From contig CAMBTM010000009.1 in NCBI GenBank assembly GCA_945870825.1, forward strand, positions 1 through 53,571: DNA of 53,571 nt, given 5' to 3'. The notes under the pieces are model-generated. The model searched no databases. It had not been told where the DNA came from and was given only the letters and a program-made list of their open reading frames with translations. Numbering within the stretch: the first letter of the stretch is position 1; each line of letters begins with the position of its first letter. Made by a program: the position numbers and the translations under genes. The stretch comes from Rhizobium sp. Q54. Lineage in GTDB: Bacteria; Pseudomonadota; Alphaproteobacteria; UBA7879; VGCX01. Shown here piece after piece: positions 35,465 through 43,974 of this stretch.

Positions 35465-36664
35465 ATGGTTATGAATCGTTATCCCCATTTTTCTTTTACG
35501 TATCAAAAAACTTCCCAAAAACATGCAGGAAGATTAGGTGTTTTAACAACGCCCCATGGGTCTCTTAAAACCCCCGCTTTTATCTTTTGTGCTACCAAAG
35601 CGGCGATTAAGGCAGTCAGTATCAAACAGGTTGAGGCTTGTGATACCCAGATCATTCTTTCTAATACCTACCACCTTATGCTGCAGCCTGGATCCAAACT
35701 GGTGAAACAAATGGGGGGTCTCCATCAGTTTTGTGGGTGGCAGGGGCCTATGTTGACGGATTCGGGGGGGTTCCAGATTTTTAGTCTAGGACATGGATCG
35801 GTTGCTGATGAAATCAAAGGAACGCGCCGTTATACCAATCGCAAGAGCACCGTTAAAATTTCGGAAGAAGGGGCGCTGTTCACTTCCTATATTGATGGCA
35901 AGAAGCATCTTTTAACCCCCGAAAAATCCATTGAGATCCAGCGGGATTTGGGGGCGGACCTTATTGTGGTGTTTGATGAATGCACCCCCTTTCATGTGGA
36001 TAAAAGTTACACAGCGTCGTCCATGCGCATGAGTCATCGCTGGGCCCTTAGAAGTCTTGAAGAATTTGATCGGGGCAATGATGGGAAACAGGCCCTTTAT
36101 GGCATTATTCAAGGCGGTGTTTACCAGGATCTACGCAAAGAAAGTGTAGACTTCATCAATGACCAGGACTTTTTTGGTATTGCTGTTGGGGGATCCCTTG
36201 GGGCCTCTAAAGAGCAAATGTATGATGTTGTCCAAATGGTTCTGCCCCGTTTAAAACCTGAACGGCCTGTCCATCTTTTGGGCATTGGGGGGGTAAGAGA
36301 TATTTTCTCCGGCGTTCGCCAAGGCATTGATACCTTTGATTGTGTCCATCCCACACGCATTGCGCGCCATGGATGGGCTTTGGTTAAAGGAGCCACTAAA
36401 GAACGTATCAACCTTATGAATACACGATTTAAGGATGATCCAAGGCCTATAGAAGAAAATTGTTCTTGTGAAGCGTGTGTTACCTATTCCAGGGCCTATA
36501 TCCACCATCTTTTGAAGGCAAAAGAAATTCTTGCACTTCAACTCGTTACTTTGCACAATATTACCTATATGAATCGGTTGATGGCTGCCATTCGGCAGGC
36601 GTTGGAAACGGATTTGTTGGATGAGGAAGAGAAACAGTGGCTGGGCAATTCAGACGACAATTAA
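35465..36664 (+). CDS. tgt: tRNA-guanine transglycosylase
   Basis: A 399-residue enzyme that exchanges G34 of tRNAs with GUN anticodons for a queuosine base. Seen: general acid D99 in MLTDSGGFQIF, VFDECTPFH, nucleophile D292 in GIDTFDCVHPTRIARHG, and the zinc site CSCEAC with a later His in the C-terminal part. The substrate pocket differs from preQ1-type enzymes: the usual GGLAVGE reads GGSLGAS (residues 242-248), putting Gly246 where the Zymomonas enzyme has Val233. Eukaryotic queuine-using enzymes also have Gly there. With yhhQ directly upstream and no preQ1 synthesis genes in view, queuine salvage from the host is plausible. Confidence 0.95.
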   Translation: MVMNRYPHFSFTYQKTSQKHAGRLGVLTTPHGSLKTPAFIFCATKAAIKAVSIKQVEACDTQIILSNTYHLMLQPGSKLVKQMGGLHQFCGWQGPMLTDSGGFQIFSLGHGSVADEIKGTRRYTNRKSTVKISEEGALFTSYIDGKKHLLTPEKSIEIQRDLGADLIVVFDECTPFHVDKSYTASSMRMSHRWALRSLEEFDRGNDGKQALYGIIQGGVYQDLRKESVDFINDQDFFGIAVGGSLGASKEQMYDVVQMVLPRLKPERPVHLLGIGGVRDIFSGVRQGIDTFDCVHPTRIARHGWALVKGATKERINLMNTRFKDDPRPIEENCSCEACVTYSRAYIHHLLKAKEILALQLVTLHNITYMNRLMAAIRQALETDLLDEEEKQWLGNSDDN

Positions 36665-37134
36665 GATCATTAAGCGATATTGCAAAAACGTTCATCGATC
36701 CTTTGTTGAGCAAACAAGGGTTTGTCGGTGGGTCTATGCTTAAAGATTGGTCCACGATTGTTGGTCAACATTATGCCCAGACAGTCCATCCAGAAAAAGT
36801 GATTTTTCCAAAGGGGAAGAATTCAGAAGGAACTCTTTATGTTTGCGCCCAAAGCAGTGGGGTTGCCTTTTTGTTTGAACATGCCAAAACCGATATTCTG
36901 AAGCGGATCAATGGTTATTATGGGTATCCGGCTCTGTCTAGCATTCGTATTAAGACATCCCATCACTATAAGCAACCGGTCCCTAAAAAAAATCAGGTGT
37001 TGTCTGTTGACGAACAAGTCAGAATCCAAGAACAATTGGGAGACGTAGGCGATGACGGTTTGAAAGATATTTTGTCCCGTTTGGGTATGGCCATTACCCT
37101 TGATGAAAAAGAATTAAAGCGAGGACGCCTATGA
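36637..37134 (+). CDS. DUF721 (DciA-like) protein
   Basis: 165 residues from a GTG start that overlaps the end of tgt by 28 bases. The N-terminal part (LSDIAKTFIDPLLSKQGFVGGSMLKDWSTIVGQHYAQTVHPEKV) and the following strand GTLYVCAQSSGVAFLFEHAKTDILKRIN match DUF721. Family members include DciA, which loads the replicative helicase DnaB, but in alphaproteobacteria the function of the chromosomal DUF721-dsbA pair is not established. Its stop overlaps the DsbA-like ATG by 4 bases. Confidence 0.8.
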   Translation: MAGQFRRQLRSLSDIAKTFIDPLLSKQGFVGGSMLKDWSTIVGQHYAQTVHPEKVIFPKGKNSEGTLYVCAQSSGVAFLFEHAKTDILKRINGYYGYPALSSIRIKTSHHYKQPVPKKNQVLSVDEQVRIQEQLGDVGDDGLKDILSRLGMAITLDEKELKRGRL

Positions 37135-37823
37135 GACACGTCGTTTTTTTAATCATATTCCTTATACTTCCCTCCATCGGATGGTCTGCTGCTCGGCTTC
37201 CCCAACGGGTTGTGGACAGTGAATATGTTATCGGAAACCCAAAGGCTGAAGCCACCATTTATGAATATGGTGCTTTAACATGCCACGTGTGCTTGGATTT
37301 TTATCTGAATGTTTTGCCAAAATTACTGCAAGATAAAGATTTTGCAGGAAAAATAAGAATTGTCATCAGACCTTTTCCTTTTAGCAAACTTGACGTGGAC
37401 GGGGCTAGAATTGTCCTTTATAGCAAAGATCCTCATGGTTTAACAAAAAAGCTTTATGAAACCCACGAAGAATGGTTGAAAGCCCCTGATCAACTTGAAG
37501 CGATCAAAAAAGTTGCTGAAAAATTTGGCATGTCACGGGATGATATTGAGGCAAGTCTTCAAGATAAGCATTTAGAAAATGCTATGTTGGCAAGGCGCCT
37601 TATCTTTAAATCCGATGCGGCCCCTATTTTTAAAGTAGGCAGCAGTATATTGCCAGGACTTCCTCATTTTGAGCCGTTCGCACTGGTTTTAAAAGCATTC
37701 CTTGATTATAGGCTGCAGGGCCATCCAGAAAAGGAATTCGATGCGCTTAAAGAATTTGAACGTCTTGCCAAAGAACGGGAAAAAAAAGAGCGGGAACAAG
37801 AGAAAACTAATGACAAAAAGTAA
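37131..37823 (+). CDS. Periplasmic DsbA-like thiol:disulfide oxidoreductase
   Basis: A 230-residue exported protein: signal peptide 1-19 (HVVFLIIFLILPSIGWSA), thioredoxin fold with active site C51-H-V-C54 in YGALTCHVCLDFY, the helical insertion, and the cis-Pro loop at SDAAPIFKVGSSILPGL. This is the COG1651-type DsbA of alphaproteobacteria, which forms disulfides in exported proteins. The window has an exported protein with many Cys (28.4 kb), a possible client. The C-terminal 30 residues are highly charged (KEREKKEREQEK). It overlaps DUF721 by 4 and atpI by 14 bases. Confidence 0.88.
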   Translation: MRHVVFLIIFLILPSIGWSAARLPQRVVDSEYVIGNPKAEATIYEYGALTCHVCLDFYLNVLPKLLQDKDFAGKIRIVIRPFPFSKLDVDGARIVLYSKDPHGLTKKLYETHEEWLKAPDQLEAIKKVAEKFGMSRDDIEASLQDKHLENAMLARRLIFKSDAAPIFKVGSSILPGLPHFEPFALVLKAFLDYRLQGHPEKEFDALKEFERLAKEREKKEREQEKTNDKK

Positions 37824-38100
37824 CCCATTATCCTTTGAAGAAAGAGCAGACAAGGTCCAAAAGAATCTTGACTCAAACGTATCTCTATCCGTTGGACCTT
37901 CTTTTAAAACTATGGCCTATCAGACAAGTGCTGATATGATTGCATCGGTCCTTGTGGGATGTGGTTTGGGTTTTGTGGTAGAGCATTTTTTAAGCATTAA
38001 ACCTTGGGGTATGGTTGTTGGGTTTTTCTTAGGGGCCACAGCGGGACTTTTAAATGTGTATCGACGTCTTGTCAAAATTGGATATGGGTTTGGAAAGTAA
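37810..38100 (+). CDS. atpI: ATP synthase accessory protein AtpI
   Basis: 96 residues from ATG 37810, which lies inside the end of the dsbA-like gene. Cytoplasmic N terminus (SNPLSFEERADKVQKNL), then two membrane helices (ADMIASVLVGCGLGFVVEHFL; GMVVGFFLGATAGLLNVYRRLVK), the AtpI/AtpZ plan. AtpI helps assemble the c-ring. The stop TAA overlaps the atpB ATG (TAATG). Confidence 0.85.
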   Translation: MTKSNPLSFEERADKVQKNLDSNVSLSVGPSFKTMAYQTSADMIASVLVGCGLGFVVEHFLSIKPWGMVVGFFLGATAGLLNVYRRLVKIGYGFGK

Positions 38101-38822
38101 TGCATAGTCCATTAGAACAATTTACTGTCAAAACGCTTATTCCCTTTCATATAGGGGATGTGGACCTGTCTTTTACCAATTCCTCGCTTTTTATGATGAT
38201 ATCAGCGCTGGGTATTTTCTTTTTCTTAGGTCTTGGACTTCGCAAACCATCGGTTGTTCCAGGACGATTTCAATCTTTGGTTGAAATGGCTTATGAACTG
38301 GTTTCTACGATGATTCAAGATAATGTAGGCCATGATGGAAAACGGTATTTTCCCTTTATCTTTTCCATTTTTCTTTTTGTCCTTTTTGGAAATCTTTTGG
38401 GGATGATTCCTTATGCTTTTACCTTTACCAGCCAAATAATCTTAACCCTTGGACTTGCATCTTTGGTCTTTATCGTTGTGACGTGTATTGGCTTTATCAA
38501 GCATGGCTTCAAGTTTTTTAAATTCTTTTTGCCTGAGGGAGCCCCTCTTTTTATGGCTCCCATCCTTATTCCTATTGAGATTATCTCATACCTATCAAGA
38601 CCCATCAGCCTTTCCATTCGTCTTTTTGCAAACATGATGGCAGGACATACCATGCTGAAAGTTTTTGCCCTTTTTACAATGCTTTTGGGTATTTATGGTA
38701 TTTCCACAATTCTTCTCAATACAGTTCTGATCGGGTTTGAAGTATTGGTTGCTTTTTTACAGGCCTATGTTTTTTCTGTTTTGAGTTGTTTGTACTTGAG
38801 TGATGCCATTCATATGCACTAA
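38100..38822 (+). CDS. atpB: ATP synthase F0 subunit a
   Basis: 240 residues, starting at ATG 38100 (MHSPLEQFTV). The long frame from 38004 is not real. It contains the essential arginine helix SIRLFANMMAGH, preceded by PIEIISYLSRPISL, and a final LQAYVFSVLSCLYLSDAI. This forms the proton half-channels against the c-ring in the inner membrane. Gene order atpI-atpB-atpE-b'-b is the alphaproteobacterial F0 operon; the F1 genes are elsewhere. Confidence 0.96.
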   Translation: MHSPLEQFTVKTLIPFHIGDVDLSFTNSSLFMMISALGIFFFLGLGLRKPSVVPGRFQSLVEMAYELVSTMIQDNVGHDGKRYFPFIFSIFLFVLFGNLLGMIPYAFTFTSQIILTLGLASLVFIVVTCIGFIKHGFKFFKFFLPEGAPLFMAPILIPIEIISYLSRPISLSIRLFANMMAGHTMLKVFALFTMLLGIYGISTILLNTVLIGFEVLVAFLQAYVFSVLSCLYLSDAIHMH

Positions 38823-38854
38823 TATAGGAAAATAGTAATAAAAGGAGAATAAAA

Positions 38855-39079
38855 ATGGATATGGAAGCAGCAAGAATGATCGGAGCCGGCCTCGCCGTAT
38901 TTCCTTTACTGGGTGTTGGGCTGGGAATTGGGAGTATTTTCTCCAATCTTATTCAGTCAGTGGCGCGCAACCCAGAGGCACGTAAAGAGCTTTTCTCAAT
39001 TGGTATTTTGGGATTTGCACTGACAGAAGCTGTGGCTTTGTTTGCCCTTCTCATTGCATTCTTAATCCTCTTTAAGTAG
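38855..39079 (+). CDS. atpE: ATP synthase F0 subunit c
   Basis: A 74-residue hairpin of two helices. The polar loop is ARNPEAR and the proton-carrying acid is E58 in [15 protein letters not shown] Gly-rich first helix ([10 protein letters not shown]) packs the ring. The acidic residue is Glu, as in other alphaproteobacteria. GGAG precedes the ATG. It starts 32 bases after atpB, so the most highly needed subunit has its own good ribosome site. Confidence 0.97.
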   Translation: MDMEAARMIGAGLAVFPLLGVGLGIGSIFSNLIQSVARNPEARKELFSIGILGFALTEAVALFALLIAFLILFK

Positions 39080-39080
39080 G

Positions 39081-39575
39081 ATGCCTCAGCTCGATCATAC
39101 ATCGTATGCCTCCCAACTCTTTTGGTTGGGTATTGTTTTCCTATTGCTTTATTTAGGGATTGCCTATTATTTTGCCCCGCGGTTCAAACAACTGTTTCAG
39201 TTCCGGGAAGATAAAATAGAAAAAAAACTAGCGCTTGCCAAGCAATTGAAACATGAGGCAGAAATCCTGGAAAAGGAATCTAAAGAAAAATTAGACCGTG
39301 TGCATCAAGAATTGTATACTTTGGTTCATGAAGCTGAGATTAAATCCCAGCAGATATTACTGATTCGTAAACATGATATCAGTATGTTCCACAGCAAAGC
39401 CCTTGGGGAAATGCAAAAAGAACTGAGCGATTTTAGACAATCATTTTTCAAGTCCAGTAAGGCAACAGAAGATCTTACAAAAATTTTGTGCCAACAACTC
39501 ATCCCTTTTGAACTGAGCCATACTGTCTATGATGCTGCTTTTAATCGGTCGAAGGATTCTTATCATGTGGCATGA
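39081..39575 (+). CDS. atpF2: ATP synthase F0 subunit b' (first of two b-type subunits)
   Basis: 164 residues: short N terminus (PQLDHTSYASQLFWLG), one membrane helix (IVFLLLYLGIAYYFAPRF), then a charged coiled coil (KIEKKLALAKQLKHEAEILEKESKEKLDRV). This is the b' subunit of alphaproteobacterial and cyanobacterial ATP synthases, which pairs with b in the peripheral stalk. ATG lies one base after the atpE stop. It overlaps atpF by 11 bases. Confidence 0.9.
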   Translation: MPQLDHTSYASQLFWLGIVFLLLYLGIAYYFAPRFKQLFQFREDKIEKKLALAKQLKHEAEILEKESKEKLDRVHQELYTLVHEAEIKSQQILLIRKHDISMFHSKALGEMQKELSDFRQSFFKSSKATEDLTKILCQQLIPFELSHTVYDAAFNRSKDSYHVA

Positions 39576-40032
39576 TCCCCATACATACATTGCAATTTCT
39601 TTTGTTTTGTTCCTGTTATTTATAGGCCGACCGCTGTACCAGAAATTTTCAAATCAACTCGCGCAAAGGTCTTTAAAGATTGGCAAAGACATTGAGGCGA
39701 TTGATGCCCTGTACCAAGAGGCTCAAGGGATTCTTTTGGATCAGAAAAAGTCCCTTGCCCAAGTGGAAGACCTTGTTGAAAAACTTAAAAAAGATGCCAA
39801 AGACCGCATAAAGACAATTGAAACAGACCGAGAACAAGTTTTAAAATCCCTTGAAGAATCTTCTGTCAAAGATCTTCAAAAGGAAATGGATAATTTAAAA
39901 GAAGATGTTAAAAAGTCCATCCAGGAAACACTTATGCAACAAAGCTATGAAAACGTGCAATGGATTTTGAATAATAAACTCACCGATGCGCAAAGAGAAA
40001 AACTCATAGCCGAAGGGATTGAGAAGTTATAA
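39565..40032 (+). CDS. atpF: ATP synthase F0 subunit b
   Basis: 155 residues from ATG 39565 (MWHDPHTYIAISFVLFLLF); the longer frame from 39529 is rejected. One N-terminal membrane helix, then a coiled coil (SLAQVEDLVEKLKKDAKDRIKTIETDREQVLKSL) forming the peripheral stalk. It is the last gene of the F0 operon; F1 genes do not follow, as is usual in this group. Confidence 0.92.
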   Translation: MWHDPHTYIAISFVLFLLFIGRPLYQKFSNQLAQRSLKIGKDIEAIDALYQEAQGILLDQKKSLAQVEDLVEKLKKDAKDRIKTIETDREQVLKSLEESSVKDLQKEMDNLKEDVKKSIQETLMQQSYENVQWILNNKLTDAQREKLIAEGIEKL

Positions 40033-40044
40033 ATCTCCCCCCCC

Positions 40045-40317
40045 TCACTCTTCCTCTATAAAGTGTTCTTTCCCGAGGCGTTTCCAGAAATTGAGATTAG
40101 ACCGCAGTTCCGTCATTTCCTTAATGGTAATCAAAGCGCCGTAGAGTGTTTGGCTATCAAGGTGATCTAACTCAGCACGTGTCACTAGGTCACCAAGTTT
40201 AGTAAGACGCTTTTTTTCGACTTGTTTAGCCATAATTTTGGTCTTTAAAAGCTTCATCCGAAGAGAAGGTTTCTTTGATTCTGGTAATTGCTGTTTTTCT
40301 GCCAAGTTGTTGTTCAT
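40045..40317 (-). CDS. TraD-like small protein (conjugal transfer TraD family)
   Basis: A 90-residue basic protein. The segment KKRLTKLGDLVTRAELDHLDSQTLYGALITIKEM resembles the small TraD (Ti/IncP-type accessory relaxosome) family pattern R-x-L-x-x-L-G-x-L-V-x-x-A-x-L-x-x-L...L-x-G-A-L. No relaxase or other tra gene is near, so it is an orphan. The upstream region holds a perfect 14-base palindrome AAATTGATCAATTT (40351-40364) that could be an operator. The assignment rests on one motif region and is moderate only. Confidence 0.5.
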   Translation of the reverse strand: MNNNLAEKQQLPESKKPSLRMKLLKTKIMAKQVEKKRLTKLGDLVTRAELDHLDSQTLYGALITIKEMTELRSNLNFWKRLGKEHFIEEE

Positions 40318-40350
40318 TTTTTATCCCTGTTTGATCATTTTATTCTCGTC

Positions 40351-40364
40351 AAATTGATCAATTT
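40351..40364. promoter_or_regulatory. Perfect 14-bp palindrome upstream of TraD-like gene
   Basis: AAATTGATCAATTT, 34 bases upstream of the ATG; a possible binding site of a dimeric regulator. Confidence 0.35.
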
Positions 40365-40488
40365 AATTATAAGTCTATCTCATTTATTATTAGATTTTTG
40401 AGGGGGTGTCAATTTAAAAAGAGGGGGTTTTTACTCTAGAATTTCTAAGGCAATGAAATTCCTTATTTTAAAATTTTCATCAATATTG

Positions 40489-41985
40489 TCAGTGTCCCCC
40501 TTCCTTTTGTGTCTTTATTTTGGAATTCACTGCAACAAAAGTATTATGTGAACCGCCACGATGAAGTAGGAATAATACAGGCTTTTCAGGGTGTAAGCGC
40601 AGTGATTCTTTAATGATAAAGTTAATATCATTGATGTGGTGGACTTTTTTCTCGTTAATCTCAAGAATTACGTCTCCTTGGGTAAAGGTGAATTGTTCGG
40701 CAATCCCCTCTTCCTTGACATCAGAGATTAAAACACCATCGATATTAAGATCACCAATATCAAAACGTTGACGGAACTGAGGAGTTAATGACGTGACCCC
40801 AAAGTTGAAGTCATCATTATAGACATGGTCTTCCAAGGGAAGATTCTCAAAACGAAGATTGTCCTTAAAAGTCTCATGCTCTTGATATTCTTGAAGAACA
40901 GGATGTAACACCAAACGGTTTCTATTGCGCAGCACCTCAAAATCACTGGGTTTTCCAACCTTTAGCTGCTTTCCGATAATTGTCAGATCTGCGAATTTTT
41001 TAATGGGTTTACCATTAATAGAGATCACTACGTCACCAGGTTTTATACCGGCCTTTTCAGCAGGGCTTCCTTTGGTAACCGTTGTAATCAGTGCTCCATC
41101 AGTACTTTTGAGGCCAAAGTAATCACAGATGTCTTGTGTCAAAGCTTGGGCACTGGTTCCAAACCACGCTCGGTGAACCTTGCGATGGGTCATCAACTCT
41201 TCGACGATTTTTCTTGCAAGAGAGGCGGGGACAGCAAAGCCTACACTGTGGTTGCTGCCTGAGGTACTAATGATCGATGTATTGACCCCAATGACTTTCC
41301 CTTCCATGTTCAAAAGAGGCCCACCAGAGTTCCCAGGATTAATAGCCGCTTCTGTTTGAATATAGTTATCAACTAAGGTCTGTTTATTTCCCATGGATAA
41401 ATTCAAATCCCGGGCCAGGTAGGAAATCACGCCGGTGGTCAAACTTGTCCCCCCCAGTCCATAGGGATTGCCCAATACAATAGACCACTCACCGATGTGC
41501 AAGGCGTCAGAATTCCCCCACTCTAAAACTTTAAGATTAGTCATTGTTTCAAATTTAAGGACAGCAATGTCTGTATCAGGATCTTTTCCAACAAGAGTTG
41601 CTCGGTGAATCGTTTCATCTGCAAGGATAATCCTCATAGAAATACCATTTTCAATAATGTGGTGATTGGTCACGACGTAATAAGTATGACCTTCTTTTTT
41701 AATAATAAACCCAGACCCTACCGCGCCGACCCGTCTTGGGGCATTTAACATTTCCACCCCAAAAAGATCTTTCTTGGGATCCACAAAAAGATTCCTCATC
41801 CGCTGGGCCATTTCCTTTTCATCTTGTTCAAGATTGAGGCTAGCCACATTCACGACCGAATCCTTTGCCATTTTCGCCACATCAGCAAAACTTCTTTTAT
41901 AAAGAACCGTATCTTTTTTTGCAAAAGCCCCGCAGGTTATCAAGAAGGCTGTTGGAAGAATTAAAAGAGAAAATTTATAGCGCAT
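40489..41985 (-). CDS. degP: Periplasmic serine protease DegP/HtrA (Do family)
   Basis: A 498-residue exported protease-chaperone. Signal peptide 1-22 (FSLLILPTAFLITCGAFA). Catalytic triad: H109 in VVTNHHIIEN, D139 in DPDTDIAVLKF, S220 in INPGNSGGPLLN. Two PDZ domains follow: SPAEKAGIKPGDVVISINGKPI, and a more divergent one with TQGDVILEINEKKVHHIND. It degrades misfolded envelope proteins. It follows hflC by four bases, in the alphaproteobacterial hflK-hflC-degP operon. Confidence 0.95.
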   Translation of the reverse strand: MRYKFSLLILPTAFLITCGAFAKKDTVLYKRSFADVAKMAKDSVVNVASLNLEQDEKEMAQRMRNLFVDPKKDLFGVEMLNAPRRVGAVGSGFIIKKEGHTYYVVTNHHIIENGISMRIILADETIHRATLVGKDPDTDIAVLKFETMTNLKVLEWGNSDALHIGEWSIVLGNPYGLGGTSLTTGVISYLARDLNLSMGNKQTLVDNYIQTEAAINPGNSGGPLLNMEGKVIGVNTSIISTSGSNHSVGFAVPASLARKIVEELMTHRKVHRAWFGTSAQALTQDICDYFGLKSTDGALITTVTKGSPAEKAGIKPGDVVISINGKPIKKFADLTIIGKQLKVGKPSDFEVLRNRNRLVLHPVLQEYQEHETFKDNLRFENLPLEDHVYNDDFNFGVTSLTPQFRQRFDIGDLNIDGVLISDVKEEGIAEQFTFTQGDVILEINEKKVHHINDINFIIKESLRLHPEKPVLFLLHRGGSHNTFVAVNSKIKTQKEGGH

Positions 41986-41989
41986 GGAA

Positions 41990-42850
41990 TTACCTCAAGA
42001 ATTTAAAAAACTCACCCTCTTTGGGGTTAATAACGTAACTTGTTTTTTCAGGGTTTAACGCCTTTCGATAGGCCTGCATGGACCGATAAAAATCATAAAA
42101 TTCCCGGTTCGTTTTAAATGCTTGGGCGTAAATACGGGCGGCTTTAGCCTCGCCATCTCCTCGAATCATGGTGGATTCTTTGTTGGCTTGAGCCACAATG
42201 ACCGTCTTTTCACGGTCAGCATTCGCCTTAATTTCCCGGGCCTTTTCTTGTCCCCGGGCACGTAGATCCTTTGCAATACGATCCCTTTCCGATTTCATCA
42301 ACTGAAAAATCTTCTCACTGTTTTCTGGCGGCAAATCGGCCCGGCGGATACGGACATCCACCACGGTGATTCCCATAGAGCTGACGGACTTTTCAACGTG
42401 CTCTTGAACTTCTTCCATAATGCTGCTGCGCTTATCAGAAAGCAGAACATCAAAGGATGTTTTTCCAAGGATACTTTTTAGGGAAGATCCAATGATTGAG
42501 GATAATTTGGATTCTGCCTGAGTCTCGTTATGAAGACGCTTATAAAACAACAAAGGATCGACGATTTTGTAACGGGTATAAATATCCACCACCAGACGCT
42601 TTTTATCGGTCGTTGTGATTTGTTCTGGCACAGAATCAATAGACAAAATGCGCTTATCAAAACGAATTAAGGTATCCAAAAAAGGTACCTTGAAATGAAG
42701 TCCTGGTTCTCGAATGGTTCTCTTGTATTCTCCAAATTGAAGAACAATCGCTTGCTCAATGGGCGTGATGGTAAAAAATATCTCTGACAGTAAGAAGATA
42801 AAGAGGGCAAAGATACCGCCTACAATCATGAAGAATTTATTATTGATCAT
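41990..42850 (-). CDS. hflC: HflC, FtsH-modulating SPFH protein
   Basis: 286 residues with an N-terminal membrane anchor (FFMIVGGIFALFIFLLSEIFFTI) and the SPFH/band-7 domain (EQAIVLQFGEYKRTIREPGLHFKVPFLDTLIRFDKRIL; VDVRIRRADLPPENSEKIFQLMKSERDRIAKDLRARGQEKAREIKANADRE helix). HflC and HflK form a large inner-membrane cage around FtsH. Its ATG overlaps the hflK stop by 4 bases. Confidence 0.95.
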   Translation of the reverse strand: MINNKFFMIVGGIFALFIFLLSEIFFTITPIEQAIVLQFGEYKRTIREPGLHFKVPFLDTLIRFDKRILSIDSVPEQITTTDKKRLVVDIYTRYKIVDPLLFYKRLHNETQAESKLSSIIGSSLKSILGKTSFDVLLSDKRSSIMEEVQEHVEKSVSSMGITVVDVRIRRADLPPENSEKIFQLMKSERDRIAKDLRARGQEKAREIKANADREKTVIVAQANKESTMIRGDGEAKAARIYAQAFKTNREFYDFYRSMQAYRKALNPEKTSYVINPKEGEFFKFLR

Positions 42851-43881
42851 TTTGATTCCTCTTTTTGTGCCTTTGCTACCCCAATAGCCGGCAACGCCAT
42901 ATGAGGAAGCACGCCTGATTTATTATCAACCACTACTTTGTCCGCTGTTGCGTAGATATTTTCAATGGTCTCATTCAAAATACGTTTTTTCATCAATGCT
43001 GGATCTTTTTCATATTCAAGAGCAAGACCGATAAACTTTTTTGCCTCTCCTTCAGCCTTTGAAATAAGAGCCTCACGGTATCCTTTTGCTTCTGCTAGAA
43101 TTTCGGACGCTTCACCGCGTGCTTTGGGCAGTTCTTCATTATGATAAGCTTGGGACTGGTTGATAATACGACCCTGGTCGGACTGTGCGCGCTCCACTTC
43201 TAAAAAGTCCTCAATCACCTGCTGAGGCGGGTCTACCTTTTTAAGACTCACCCGGGTAATCAAAACTCCTGATTGGTAACTATTCAAAAGGACTTGGAGT
43301 TTTTCTTGGACAATGGCCTCAATGTCACTGCGCCCTTCTGCCAAGGTTCTGTCGATATAAATTTGTCCGACAGTATCTCTCATCACGCTTTCGGCGGCTG
43401 ACTTAATAATCTTTTCCGCATGACGAATGTTAAAAAGAAATTGGATGGGGTCATGAATCAACCATTGGACCGTAAAGCTCAGATCCACAATGTTGCGATC
43501 ACCCGTTAGCATCAAGCTTTCATCCAAAGACCCAAAGCCGATATTGATCTGGTTTGTCATGGTGATTTTGGGCTTTAAAACCTGTTCGATGGGATAAGGC
43601 AGATGATAACGCCAGCCTTCTGTGGTGGTTTCTGTCCACTTGCCAAAACGAAGGACGATCCCTTGTTCATCCGGATTAACCTGGTAAAAACCACTGATAA
43701 GCCACCCAGCCATAAAAAGCGCCAAGACACCCAATACCAATGTTTTCTTATCTTTCGGGGCTTTGAACCCTTTAAACGAATTTGGAAACGGATTCGGGAA
43801 ATCTTGTTTTGATTTTTTATTATCCGAAGGTTTGGGGTTATCTTCTGAATTATTTCCCAAATTATCCCAAGGCCCACTCAT
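42847..43881 (-). CDS. hflK: HflK, FtsH-modulating SPFH protein
   Basis: About 344 residues from ATG 43881 (MSGPWDNLGNN, the usual HflK start). A Pro/Asn/Lys-rich cytosolic tail precedes the anchor TLVLGVLALFMAGWLISGFYQV, then the band-7 domain (PDEQGIVLRFGKWTETTTEGWRYHLPYPIEQV) and helices with SQAYHNEELPKARGEASEILAEAKGYREALISKAEGEAKKF. It is the first gene of the hflK-hflC-degP operon and is divergent from mrp. Confidence 0.95.
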   Translation of the reverse strand: MSGPWDNLGNNSEDNPKPSDNKKSKQDFPNPFPNSFKGFKAPKDKKTLVLGVLALFMAGWLISGFYQVNPDEQGIVLRFGKWTETTTEGWRYHLPYPIEQVLKPKITMTNQINIGFGSLDESLMLTGDRNIVDLSFTVQWLIHDPIQFLFNIRHAEKIIKSAAESVMRDTVGQIYIDRTLAEGRSDIEAIVQEKLQVLLNSYQSGVLITRVSLKKVDPPQQVIEDFLEVERAQSDQGRIINQSQAYHNEELPKARGEASEILAEAKGYREALISKAEGEAKKFIGLALEYEKDPALMKKRILNETIENIYATADKVVVDNKSGVLPHMALPAIGVAKAQKEESK

Positions 43882-43974
43882 ACCAAAAATTTTTAATCGC
43901 ATGTGATAGACATCCTTTGCAACCTGCTTATTTAGTGGTTATATGACACTTACACAGTCCGATCAACTTAAATT

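Noticed and set aside
38004-38099. Long N-terminal extension of atpB
   Set aside because: It overlaps atpI entirely; the ATG at 38100 gives the normal subunit a start.
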